A stretch of 23,467 nucleotides of DNA from contig CAYXWH010000024.1 in NCBI GenBank assembly GCA_964468755.1, positions 1 through 23,467 on the forward strand. Direction: 5' to 3'. The translations under genes and the position numbers were made by a program. Positions 1 to 7,915 of the stretch are shown piece by piece. The stretch comes from CAYXWH01 sp964468755 (GTDB taxonomy: Bacteria; Chloroflexota; Dehalococcoidia; Dehalococcoidales; RBG-16-60-22). The notes beneath the pieces were generated by a model, which worked only from the letters and a program-made list of their open reading frames with translations, made no database searches and was not told the origin of the DNA. Every line of letters starts with the position of its first letter. The stretch's first letter is position 1.

Positions 1-80
1 GCCTCTATGACCCGATGGGTGTCACCTTCGCCGAATGCCCGGAGTGGCAACCAACCCCTGTGGGCTATCTTCTCAAGGAC

Positions 81-1346
81 ATGAGGGTAATGATCCTGGG
101 GATAGACGGCTACCTCGGCTGGACACTTGCCCTCTGGCTGGGCAGTCTGGGATGCAAGGTCAGCGGTGTGGACAATTATTCCCGTCGGCGGTGGGTGGAA
201 GAAGTCGGTTCTCACAGCGTGGTACCCATTCATGGAATGAAGGAAAGGCTTGCTGCCGCCAGAGAAGTCCTGGGCGTCGACATTGATTTCCGTGAGATAG
301 ATATCCTGAAAGAGCCTGACAGGCTGCGGCAGTTTATTAGTGAGGTGAGGCCGGAGGCTGTAGTCCATTACGGTGAATGCCCCAGTGCGCCTTACAGCAT
401 GATTGACCGTGAGCATGCCATATATGTTCAGGAGAACAATGTGCTGGGAACCCTTGGTCTCCTGTTTATGATGCATGACCTGACACCGGAGGCATCGCTT
501 ATCAAGCTTGGTACCATGGGAGAGTATGGTACCCCGCTGACCGGGCGGCCGCTGTTTGAGGGTTTATTCCCTGCTGATGCTATTCTCAAGTGGGATGAGC
601 GGGAGTGGTCTATGGGCGGAGAGCTGACCCCGCGTGACCCGGTAAGCTTCTACCACGTGAGCAAAGTGCAGGACACTTTCAATGTATATGAATCCTGTAA
701 GTACTGGTGGCTGCGTTCCTATGATGTCATGCAGGGGGTAATCTACGGTGTCCATACTCCTCAGGTTGCCGCCGACCCGCGGCTGCGTACTCGACTGGAC
801 ATGGATGAGTGTTTTGGTACTGTGGTCAACCGGCTGGTTACCCAGGCGGTGGCGGGATTCCCGCTGACCATGTACGGAGCCGGGGAGCAGCTCCGCGGCT
901 TCATCGCGCTGGAAGATGCCATGCAGTGTATAGGCCGCCTGATTGCCTTTCCCCCGGAGCCGGGGCAGTATGACGTGGTGAATCAGATGTCAGGCTTTTA
1001 CAGTGTCAAACATCTGGCCGAGACGGTAGCCCGGATAGCCAGCCGGGAGTTCAATATTCCGGTGGTTATTCAGCGGGTGGAAAACCCGCGGGTGGAAGCC
1101 GATATTCATCCCTTTGAGCCCCTTTATAATAAACTGCCCAATCAGTTTGGTTTCCAGACTAAGGTGTCTCTGGAGGATGAAATCTACCGCATATTTGAAT
1201 TGCTGACCCAGCCCACCGTGGCTGAGCGGATAAAAGAGAAGAAACATTTGATTCTGCCGAGGACATGGTGGTCCGGAATAAAGAAGGAAGTGGAAACCCT
1301 GGAAATTCTCGAGGAGATAAAGTATGAGCCGAGTGTTAAGGCTTAG
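81..1346 (+). CDS. sqdB: UDP-sulfoquinovose synthase-like NAD-dependent epimerase
   Basis: Extended short-chain dehydrogenase of the SQD1/SqdB/Agl3 group, which makes UDP-sulfoquinovose from UDP-glucose and sulfite in the cytoplasm. With this start the protein has 421 residues. The Rossmann glycine motif GIDGYLG is at 7-13. The family signature PSAPYSMIDR is at 101-110, the active-site segment TMGEYG at 145-150 and the catalytic YHVSK at 191-195. These match plant SQD1 closely, including the Thr and Glu proposed to act on sulfite or sugar. The frame stays open to the window edge, and an ATG at 15 would add 22 residues. I prefer 81 because the family begins just before the Rossmann strand. A competing frame ends in TGA at 82-84, which would make an ATGA overlap with an upstream gene. 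ATG at 90 is also possible, with AAGGA 10 nt upstream. Product family is firm; use for sulfolipid or for a surface glycan (as with archaeal Agl3) is open. Confidence 0.85.
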   Translation: MRVMILGIDGYLGWTLALWLGSLGCKVSGVDNYSRRRWVEEVGSHSVVPIHGMKERLAAAREVLGVDIDFREIDILKEPDRLRQFISEVRPEAVVHYGECPSAPYSMIDREHAIYVQENNVLGTLGLLFMMHDLTPEASLIKLGTMGEYGTPLTGRPLFEGLFPADAILKWDEREWSMGGELTPRDPVSFYHVSKVQDTFNVYESCKYWWLRSYDVMQGVIYGVHTPQVAADPRLRTRLDMDECFGTVVNRLVTQAVAGFPLTMYGAGEQLRGFIALEDAMQCIGRLIAFPPEPGQYDVVNQMSGFYSVKHLAETVARIASREFNIPVVIQRVENPRVEADIHPFEPLYNKLPNQFGFQTKVSLEDEIYRIFELLTQPTVAERIKEKKHLILPRTWWSGIKKEVETLEILEEIKYEPSVKA

Positions 1347-1674
1347 TGACCGTAATTTTGATGAAGAGGTATTTCAATCGGAGACCCCGGTGCTGGTGGA
1401 CTTCTGGGCTTCCTGGTGCCCGCCCTGCAAGGTAATGGAGCCGGTGCTTAACGAGCTTGCCCGGGGTTATACCGGCCGGATAAAAATCGGTAAAATTAAC
1501 GTGGACCAGAACCCCATAAACGGTGCGAAGTATCGAATAAAGGGAGTGCCTACCTTTATACTCTTCAATTCCGGCGAGGTTGTTGAGAAGAGGGTAGGCG
1601 CCCAGTCAAAGAGTCAACTGGAAGAGATGATAGCTATGGCAGCGGTTCCTCATGCGGCAAGGGGACGGGATTAA
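1324..1674 (+). CDS. trxA: Thioredoxin
   Basis: Small cytoplasmic thiol-disulfide oxidoreductase of 116 residues, close to the usual 105-110. The redox motif is WCPPC at 31-35, with Pro where classical thioredoxin has Gly (WCGPC). WCPPC is common in thioredoxins of deep-branching bacteria and in TlpA-like proteins. The cis-proline loop GVPTF is at 74-78. There is no signal peptide or membrane anchor, so it is not a periplasmic TlpA type. A GGAG ribosome site lies about 8 nt before the ATG. The start lies 23 bp inside the end of the sulfoquinovose-synthase-like gene, so the two are probably co-transcribed and translationally coupled. A role in supplying reduced sulfur to the neighbour is an attractive inference only. 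Confidence 0.93.
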   Translation: MSRVLRLSDRNFDEEVFQSETPVLVDFWASWCPPCKVMEPVLNELARGYTGRIKIGKINVDQNPINGAKYRIKGVPTFILFNSGEVVEKRVGAQSKSQLEEMIAMAAVPHAARGRD

Positions 1675-1847
1675 TTGCGGTTGAAACCGGCGGTTGACCA
1701 AGACCATTTCCCCGGGGTGTAATCTCCGGAGCCCGGGTGACGGCGGTATGTGTCAGCATCGGGTTCGAAAAGAGTTAACATAGGGTAAGGTATCCCCCCG
1801 GCTGCCGGGGTCAAAAACGGCATACTGAGGTAACCGATCAGGCGGAA

Positions 1848-3728
1848 ATGGAAAGGTACGCGAATAACCGTCTACCCGGTAGCATGAATGTCAATAGAGC
1901 TATCAAAATAGTAGCCATTGTCTGTCTCGGATTGGTGGCTACCGCCATAGTAGTTGCCAGAAACTCGCCCGCCACCGGCTACGAATCCTCCATCTATTCA
2001 GCAACACCCCCGATAGTATGGGTTGCATTAGTGGTGAATTTCGTCTGCGGGACCGGCATTGTGATTCATCAGCTCTATACGAAAGGCCACCAAAGGCAGA
2101 ATATATGGGTAATAGGGCTATTCTTAATCCTGGTGGGCTTCGTCACACTATGGTCGTTGTATATCATAAGGGGATACGTGATTTTAGGTGGAGATGTGCC
2201 GACTCACCTGGGAATTATCCGGGATATTTCTTCCAGCGGTCACTTTGCGGAGGGCAACTATTATCCCTTAATGCACGTATACGTAGTCCAGCTTAGCCAG
2301 ATATGTGGCATCGACTCCATAATCTTGAGCAAGTCTCTTCCCATCGTGTTCGCTCTATTGTATGTTGCCTTCATGTATCTCCTCGCCCGGTATACGCTGC
2401 CTGCCCGGAGTCAGTGGATTCTGGTTGCGATTGCGGCTGCGGCAGGCATTACCTTTCTGCATCACTATGGCGGTTCTTTGATGCCGGTACCCAACCATCT
2501 GGCCAACCTTTTCTTGCCGCTGGCGGTCTACCTGCTCATGAGGAATCTAGCCGGGAATGGACTGGGACACCGGAGGCAATTCAGCATATTGCTCATCATC
2601 ACCATATTTTTGTTTCCTCTGTTTCATCCGGTAACCTCCATTGCGTTGCTGTTTATGATGGCAACGCTGCTGGTCATGGCTAAAATAGTTGACAGTTTCG
2701 CCGCCAGGGCTGATCCCCGGGTTGCTATGAGTGCTCGTGGGTTCAGCATTCCGCTGATGCTGCTTTTATTTGTCTGGGCCTTCACCTGGATTTCCAGTCG
2801 CTATTTCTGGGGGCCGGTGATACAAGAAAGCTACAGCGCGGTGGCTGTTGCTGAGGAATCAACACACCTCAGCAGCCTGGTGGCAGATATGCAGTATGCT
2901 CAAAGCTATGGATATAGTGTCGTCGAGCAATTCTTCAGTGTGTATGGAGGCAGTTTTGTTTACCTGTTTCTGACACTGATTTCAATACCGCTGGTGCTGG
3001 AATATTTCCGGAAAGACCGGCAGTACAGCCGCCTTATATATTTGTATGGGCCGATAGCGGTATTCATTTTGGTGAGTGGTGCGCTCTATATGTCTAAATT
3101 CATTATTGACCCGGTTCGAAGTTTTACCTACGCGGTAATGCTGTCCGCCGTTTTCGTGGGCTTTGTGCTTTCTTACCTGATTCAAAAAGCACGGTCTTCT
3201 CACGGTTCCCGTTTTTTACCGAAACTATATATTTCTCTGGTAGTGCTTATTCTGGTCACGGCATTTACTGGTGGCATATTGAGGTTTTATCCCTCACCGT
3301 ATACCATGTTACCCAGCGCCCAGGTTACCCAGTCCGAAATAGACGGCATGAGGTGGTTCTTCTTTAAAAGGGATACCATGCTGCCTATCTCCACGATATA
3401 TAGCTCACCGCGCCGGTTCGCTGATCTTTTCTTAACGCCGGAAGAGAGACGAAGCGCCCCCCATCTTGCCTACGATACGGAGTCGACAAGGCCGCCGTGG
3501 CATTTTGGCTATAATAAGAGTCCCTCACTGGGTGAATCGTACGATGCGGATACGTATATGGTGCTCACCAGTAGAGATAGACTGATCTATGAAGAAGTGT
3601 ATGAACGAATGGCGGCAATTAGATTTAACTCGGATGATTTTGAGACTTTGGAGCACGACCCGCTTGTTGACAAGCTGTATACCAATGGAGAAATGGACGT
3701 CTGGTATATTCATGGCTCGCTGCGGTGA
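1848..3728 (+). CDS. Large polytopic membrane protein, candidate GT-C glycosyltransferase
   Basis: Integral membrane protein of 626 residues with about 11-13 hydrophobic segments, the first at roughly 17-37 and 55-76. The last 120 or so residues form a hydrophilic tail. I do not recognise a named family. After the third hydrophobic segment there is a loop with GGDVPTHLG around 114-122, followed by a Tyr-rich YYPLMHVY stretch. An acidic residue in the first large outer loop is a hallmark of GT-C enzymes (STT3, ArnT, PMT), so a lipid-linked-sugar transferase is possible but unproven. The soluble tail ends in a short segment with DVWYIHG. The chosen ATG has only a poor purine run in front; ATG at 1884 would remove 12 residues. 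It sits between the sulfoquinovose/thioredoxin pair and the convergent surface-glycan operon. Confidence 0.75.
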   Translation: MERYANNRLPGSMNVNRAIKIVAIVCLGLVATAIVVARNSPATGYESSIYSATPPIVWVALVVNFVCGTGIVIHQLYTKGHQRQNIWVIGLFLILVGFVTLWSLYIIRGYVILGGDVPTHLGIIRDISSSGHFAEGNYYPLMHVYVVQLSQICGIDSIILSKSLPIVFALLYVAFMYLLARYTLPARSQWILVAIAAAAGITFLHHYGGSLMPVPNHLANLFLPLAVYLLMRNLAGNGLGHRRQFSILLIITIFLFPLFHPVTSIALLFMMATLLVMAKIVDSFAARADPRVAMSARGFSIPLMLLLFVWAFTWISSRYFWGPVIQESYSAVAVAEESTHLSSLVADMQYAQSYGYSVVEQFFSVYGGSFVYLFLTLISIPLVLEYFRKDRQYSRLIYLYGPIAVFILVSGALYMSKFIIDPVRSFTYAVMLSAVFVGFVLSYLIQKARSSHGSRFLPKLYISLVVLILVTAFTGGILRFYPSPYTMLPSAQVTQSEIDGMRWFFFKRDTMLPISTIYSSPRRFADLFLTPEERRSAPHLAYDTESTRPPWHFGYNKSPSLGESYDADTYMVLTSRDRLIYEEVYERMAAIRFNSDDFETLEHDPLVDKLYTNGEMDVWYIHGSLR

Positions 3729-3758
3729 GTCTCTAGGTAAAGCTGAGCGAGCGTTTGT

Positions 3759-4784
3759 TTACAGTCCGGGCACCGCCAGCGCCTTTCGGCCCGCCGCGTA
3801 AATGGCCCTTTTCACCGGCCCGGGAAGGAGCCTTCTCACCAGTGGCAGACACCAGCCAAAGAAGCTGGCTATGAAGAGGGCGGCGGTCTTCCAGTCCTTC
3901 AGCATACTGTCATCAATGGCAATGGCTAAGCCGGCATTTTTTCTGGCTAAATTGCCCTGACCACGGAGGAAAGTAACCCAGGCTCTGATGAGCATCTTTC
4001 GCGCCAGTGCCTTTACTGCCTGGGGTTCAAGGGAGCCAAGATGTTTCTTGTCAGGGGGCAGACTGGCGAATGTTGCTTTGAGTACCCGGTAGGTATTCAT
4101 TCCCGACAGGTTCGACTGGGAGAAATAAGGCGCGATGTCACCTGGATGCTCCCGGTCACGAGCCAGCACGTCAGGGATAAAGGCTACGTGGTAATCATTC
4201 AGGCAAATTCTCAACCACATTTCGAAATCAGCAGCGCCGGTGACCGCTTCGTTAAACAATCCCAAACTGGAGTAGCACTCTCTTCTCACCATAGCCGTTA
4301 TTACGGGTATTTGGTTGCCAAATATCAGCTTTTTAAACTCATCTTCTCCGCTGATGACATGACTGTGCTGGAAGGGGTAATGCGTGCTTAAAATGCGACT
4401 TTTCTCATCCATGACATCAATGCCACCGCACGCGACGCCTATCCCGGTATCGGTGTCAAGAACCGCCACTCTCTTCTCCAGTGAGTCGGGTAAACAGGTA
4501 CAATCCGAGGGCAGAATCGTCACGTAGTCCCCGGAAGCCAGGGAAAGGCTCTTGTTGATATTCTTTACCCTGCCGATATTAACCTCATTCTGGTAAAACC
4601 TGATTCGCTCATCGGAAAACCGTTTGATGACCGCCACTGAGTCATCGGTAGAGGCATCATCGACGATAATCAGCTCAAAATCGGGGAAGGTTTGTTCCAG
4701 GACACTCTGAATCGCCTCCCCGATTAAATGCCCAAAGTTATAGTTGGGCATGCACACACTTACCTTGGGATTGTTCGCCTTCAT
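3759..4784 (-). CDS. Family 2 glycosyltransferase
   Basis: Cytoplasmic or membrane-associated GT-A fold transferase of 341 residues that would pass a sugar from a nucleotide donor to a glycan or lipid acceptor. The N-terminus reads VSVCMPNYNFGHLIGEAI, the usual GT2 opening. The nucleotide-binding VDDASTDDS is at 41-49. Where most GT2 enzymes have a DxD metal motif, this one has LPSDC at 91-95, so only the last Asp remains. An acidic segment AADFEMWL further on resembles the ED/acceptor motif. The C-terminal third is basic and hydrophobic and may contact the membrane. It is the last gene of the minus-strand operon, 29 bp after murA. Sugar specificity cannot be read from the sequence. Confidence 0.88.
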   Translation of the reverse strand: MKANNPKVSVCMPNYNFGHLIGEAIQSVLEQTFPDFELIIVDDASTDDSVAVIKRFSDERIRFYQNEVNIGRVKNINKSLSLASGDYVTILPSDCTCLPDSLEKRVAVLDTDTGIGVACGGIDVMDEKSRILSTHYPFQHSHVISGEDEFKKLIFGNQIPVITAMVRRECYSSLGLFNEAVTGAADFEMWLRICLNDYHVAFIPDVLARDREHPGDIAPYFSQSNLSGMNTYRVLKATFASLPPDKKHLGSLEPQAVKALARKMLIRAWVTFLRGQGNLARKNAGLAIAIDDSMLKDWKTAALFIASFFGWCLPLVRRLLPGPVKRAIYAAGRKALAVPGL

Positions 4785-4813
4785 TGATAGTACCTGTCCT
4801 TCTCGCCTGGTAG

Positions 4814-6076
4814 CTATTCCCCGATCCGGTGAATTTCAGCTCCAAGGCCGCGCAGCTTCTCCTCTATCCGTTCATAGCCCCGGTCGATTTGATATACATT
4901 ATCGATTATAGTCTCTCCCTCAGCACACAGCCCGGCGACTATCAGCGCCGCCCCGGCTCTTATATCGAGGGCGCTGACCTGGCAACCCTTTAGTCTGGTT
5001 TCACCGCCAATGGTGGCTACGTTGTCCTCGATGGTTATGTGAGCGCCCATCTTATTTAGTTCTTCGGTAAATCGAAATCTCTCAGCGAACCGGATAATGT
5101 CAGTAATTCTGCTTTTACCTTCCGCTTGAGTGGCAAAAACAGCAAATAGCGCCTGAAAATCGGTATTTATTCCGGGATAGGGTCCTGTGCTCAGGTCAAA
5201 TGCAGTAATTAACCTATTTCTGGTTACCAGTAAAGAATCACTACCCTTATAAGAATTGACGCCGGACTCGCGTAAAAAGATAATAGGCACTTCCAAATCA
5301 TCAACGGGACAGCGCTTTATCTCTACGTCTCCTTTGGTCAGGGCGGTAGCAACGATATAGGTAAAAGCCTCTACACTGTCGGGAATTATAGTATAGTTCG
5401 TGCCATGCAACTCGGTAACCCCTTCCACCTCAATATGCCCTGACCCTTTTATTGTGATTTTGGCTCCCATATCATTCAGGAAATTGGCTAAATCAACCAC
5501 TTCCGGCCGGGTATAGGCATTTTTTATTACCGTAGTTCCGCGCGCCAGACATGCAGCGATCATCGCGTTTTCAGCCCCCCCGGTTGTCCGTATCGGAAAC
5601 TCTATTTCAGCCCCCTTTAGTCCGGCGCATTCCGCATCCAAGAACCCGTCATCGGTAACCCTGACCTTTGCCCCCAGGCGTTCTAGAGCATAAATATGCA
5701 AATCAAATTTACGTTCGCCGATATTATCACCACCGGGTAGAGGTACCCTTGCCCTGCCGAATCTGCCAAGCATACTCCCCAGCAGTAATAAAGAGGTTCT
5801 AACCCCCCTTTTTTTATCCATAATAACTTGTTGGTCTCGTGCTGAAGAGCTCTCTATAACTACCATATCGTTTTCAGTAGTAACGTGTGCATCTATGCTC
5901 TTCAGCATGTCAATCTGCACTCTCACATCCTCTATCTTATTTGGCATATTAAACAGTTTAACCTTATCAGCAGTCAAAATAGAGGCACACAATATCGGTA
6001 AAGCTGAATTCTTGGCACCGCTGACCTCAACTGTACCTCTGAGCACATTCCCGCCTTTTATCACCAGCCTTTCCAT
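4814..6076 (-). CDS. murA: UDP-N-acetylglucosamine 1-carboxyvinyltransferase (MurA), Asp-type
   Basis: First committed enzyme of UDP-MurNAc synthesis. It transfers enolpyruvyl from PEP to UDP-GlcNAc in the cytoplasm. The length of 420 residues equals the family norm (E. coli 419). Lys22 in the GAKN motif binds PEP, and the NTDFQA segment carries the catalytic Asp. The mobile loop reads PLPGGDNIGERKFDLH at 113-128. Position 117 is Asp where most MurA proteins have the fosfomycin-reactive Cys (PGGC). The same exchange is found in mycobacterial and chlamydial MurA and makes the enzyme insensitive to fosfomycin. A strong GGAGGG site sits 3 nt before ATG. The gene lies 19 bp after the methyltransferase gene and 29 bp before the GT2 gene. 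Confidence 0.96.
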   Translation of the reverse strand: MERLVIKGGNVLRGTVEVSGAKNSALPILCASILTADKVKLFNMPNKIEDVRVQIDMLKSIDAHVTTENDMVVIESSSARDQQVIMDKKRGVRTSLLLLGSMLGRFGRARVPLPGGDNIGERKFDLHIYALERLGAKVRVTDDGFLDAECAGLKGAEIEFPIRTTGGAENAMIAACLARGTTVIKNAYTRPEVVDLANFLNDMGAKITIKGSGHIEVEGVTELHGTNYTIIPDSVEAFTYIVATALTKGDVEIKRCPVDDLEVPIIFLRESGVNSYKGSDSLLVTRNRLITAFDLSTGPYPGINTDFQALFAVFATQAEGKSRITDIIRFAERFRFTEELNKMGAHITIEDNVATIGGETRLKGCQVSALDIRAGAALIVAGLCAEGETIIDNVYQIDRGYERIEEKLRGLGAEIHRIGE

Positions 6077-6095
6077 ATTCCCTCCTGCTTTACCG

Positions 6096-6809
6096 TCAAA
6101 CCCTTTCAGCTACTATATAAATAAATCTGCCTAATCTTTTTACCGCCTTCGGGAAAGGGCGGAACTCCCAGCCGGATAGTCTGTTTATCCACCGGTAGGG
6201 CAGCGGTGGTGCATATGGTCTGCGTATCAGGGCGCGCGTAAGAAGCTGCCAGGAATTCACCCATAACGAGTTTGCCATGTTGATGACCAGGCTCAGTATT
6301 CCCGCGGTAAATATGACCCGGGTGGTGGTAAATCCGCATTCGCCAAGCTGCTGCTCCAGCAGCCGGAAATTGTAGTGGCGCCATTTCCAGCCACCGAGCA
6401 GCCTGTCCGGCGCCAGCGAGGAATAGGGCTGGCGTTTCTGTGACACCAGTATGACCAGACGCCCGCCGTTTCTCAGTATCCGGCTGGCTTCTCGAAAGAC
6501 CGCTACCTCTTCACTTTGCGGCACGCCGCCCAGGACGGCGAGCATGGCTAACGTATCTATACTCCCGTCTTTGATAGGCAGATTCCGGATATCCGCGAGG
6601 AGATAGTGGCCATGGGGGGCTTTCTTTTTCGCCTCACGCAGGGCAGCCGGGGAAATATCCAAACCGATAATGTCGGCTCCGGTAAATTTCTGCTCCAGAA
6701 AGGCGTCTTTACCGCAGCCTACGTTCAGAATTCGGGTGCCATCGCCGTTAGCCAATAAATCAAAAGCTACTTTAAGTCGGTTGTAATCACGGTGCTTCTC
6801 AAACTTCAT
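6096..6809 (-). CDS. Class I SAM-dependent methyltransferase
   Basis: Soluble methyltransferase of 237 residues. The SAM-binding motif I reads ILNVGCGKDAFL at 27-38. The acidic residue that holds the ribose is Asp51 in IGLDIS. Motif II-like LLADIRNLPIKDGSIDTL and motif III-like RILRNGGRLVI follow in the Methyltransf_11 order. The C-terminal part, from about 165, is hydrophobic then basic (LSLVINMANSLW), which suggests a lipid or membrane-bound substrate. Its ATG overlaps the stop of the upstream deacetylase gene by 4 bp (ATGA), so translation is probably coupled. From its operon the likely target is a glycan, a lipid-linked sugar or a quinone-like lipid; the sequence does not decide. Confidence 0.87.
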   Translation of the reverse strand: MKFEKHRDYNRLKVAFDLLANGDGTRILNVGCGKDAFLEQKFTGADIIGLDISPAALREAKKKAPHGHYLLADIRNLPIKDGSIDTLAMLAVLGGVPQSEEVAVFREASRILRNGGRLVILVSQKRQPYSSLAPDRLLGGWKWRHYNFRLLEQQLGECGFTTTRVIFTAGILSLVINMANSLWVNSWQLLTRALIRRPYAPPLPYRWINRLSGWEFRPFPKAVKRLGRFIYIVAERV

Positions 6810-7915
6810 ATCTGCTTTACCGCTGAGATTAGGGTAACCTCCCCCTGATTGGGTACGATATTGTAATAAACATAGTGTTTGCCGGCTTCAGCCACGGGCA
6901 AGACAGTTTGCACGTTATCGGGTTGCTCTATTATAACACTTGACCAGGTGGTGGGAACAGCGGTTTTCAAGGTCAGGGCTTGATGGTAAATTTCGGGGTC
7001 CAGCCGGTTTTCCGCGACCAGGGTAGCTCTATCCGTGGCGAGCATGATGAGCCTTGGTCTGGTGTTTTCCCTTGCCCGGCAATATTTGGCGATATTCTGC
7101 TGGGTATCTACCCAGATATCATGCCGGCTGATATAAGCCAGATGGGCCTCAAAATCGGGAAGCGCGGTATCATAGTGGTAGCCGGTGGTTCCGTCCTGAC
7201 TGATAACGTGGCAGGTCTCGATGAGCCAGGCGCCGCTGTCCAGGAGAAGGTCTATCCACTCCTCGGCTATCCGCGCGTTCACAGTTACGTCCCACACTTT
7301 GGATTTCAAGGCATACCGTTCCGTTGCATCCGGGGAGTTATACCCGTCAGCGGTGGCTCGTGCCGACAGGTAACCTGCTTTCCGTATGCCGTTTTTTACC
7401 GAGGAGTTATACCGCCCCCCGGGGTAGGCAAAGCTCAATACGTGCTGAGCGGGAATCTCCGATTCAATAGTATTCCTGGATTGGATGGCTTCAGCTATCA
7501 GCGTGGTCGAGCTTGCCCCCCGACGTTGTTTGCCGTAATCCCCGGCCACCCCTCTTATTTTGGTAATATTCCCCGGTTTGAGCACCGTCAGTCCCTTTTT
7601 GATAATCGACCGGCTTAGCCTGGTTCCGGCTTCGGCGGGTGACAGCGCCAGCAGCGGATGAGTTACGCTGTGCGACGCTATTTCCATTCCGGCATCGGCG
7701 GCGCTTTTAAGCTCCTGCCAGGTTGCCACCGGGCGCCCTTCGAGTTCGTTGCCCACGCTGCCGGTCACAATAAACCAGGTTGCAGGCATGTTATATTTGC
7801 CCAGGGCCTCCATTGCCAGCCCGCACGTGTCCCGGTAGCCGCCGTCAAAGGAAAGGGTCAAAGCTGCCCGGGCATTGTTCTTCCAGCGGCAGACGCTGGT
7901 CTCGAAGGGTTTCAT
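6806..7915 (-). CDS. Polysaccharide deacetylase (NodB-like) with altered metal motif
   Basis: NodB-homology carbohydrate esterase fold, 369 residues, expected to remove N-acetyl groups from surface polysaccharide. Motif 1 is SFDGG at 22-26 where active enzymes usually have [ST]FDDG. The first Asp (general base) is kept, but the second, a metal ligand, is Gly. Motif 2 is intact, SHSVTH at 81-86, with both metal-binding His. The FAYPGGRYN segment at 162-170 and a late His in IETCHVI at 232-238 are also in place. The C-terminal 100 residues look like a small beta domain. There is no obvious signal peptide, so it may act in the cytoplasm or need an unrecognised export route. It overlaps both murB and the methyltransferase gene by 4 bp. 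Confidence 0.87.
   Translation of the reverse strand: MKPFETSVCRWKNNARAALTLSFDGGYRDTCGLAMEALGKYNMPATWFIVTGSVGNELEGRPVATWQELKSAADAGMEIASHSVTHPLLALSPAEAGTRLSRSIIKKGLTVLKPGNITKIRGVAGDYGKQRRGASSTTLIAEAIQSRNTIESEIPAQHVLSFAYPGGRYNSSVKNGIRKAGYLSARATADGYNSPDATERYALKSKVWDVTVNARIAEEWIDLLLDSGAWLIETCHVISQDGTTGYHYDTALPDFEAHLAYISRHDIWVDTQQNIAKYCRARENTRPRLIMLATDRATLVAENRLDPEIYHQALTLKTAVPTTWSSVIIEQPDNVQTVLPVAEAGKHYVYYNIVPNQGEVTLISAVKQI

Noticed and set aside
1..80. End of an upstream gene
   Set aside because: One frame ends at TGA 82-84 in an ATGA overlap and another is open into the epimerase; 80 bp are too few to decide or to recognise a product.
1796..1810. Hairpin CCCCGG-CTG-CCGGGG as a terminator of the thioredoxin gene
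   Set aside because: The stem is only 6 bp and no T run follows on either strand.
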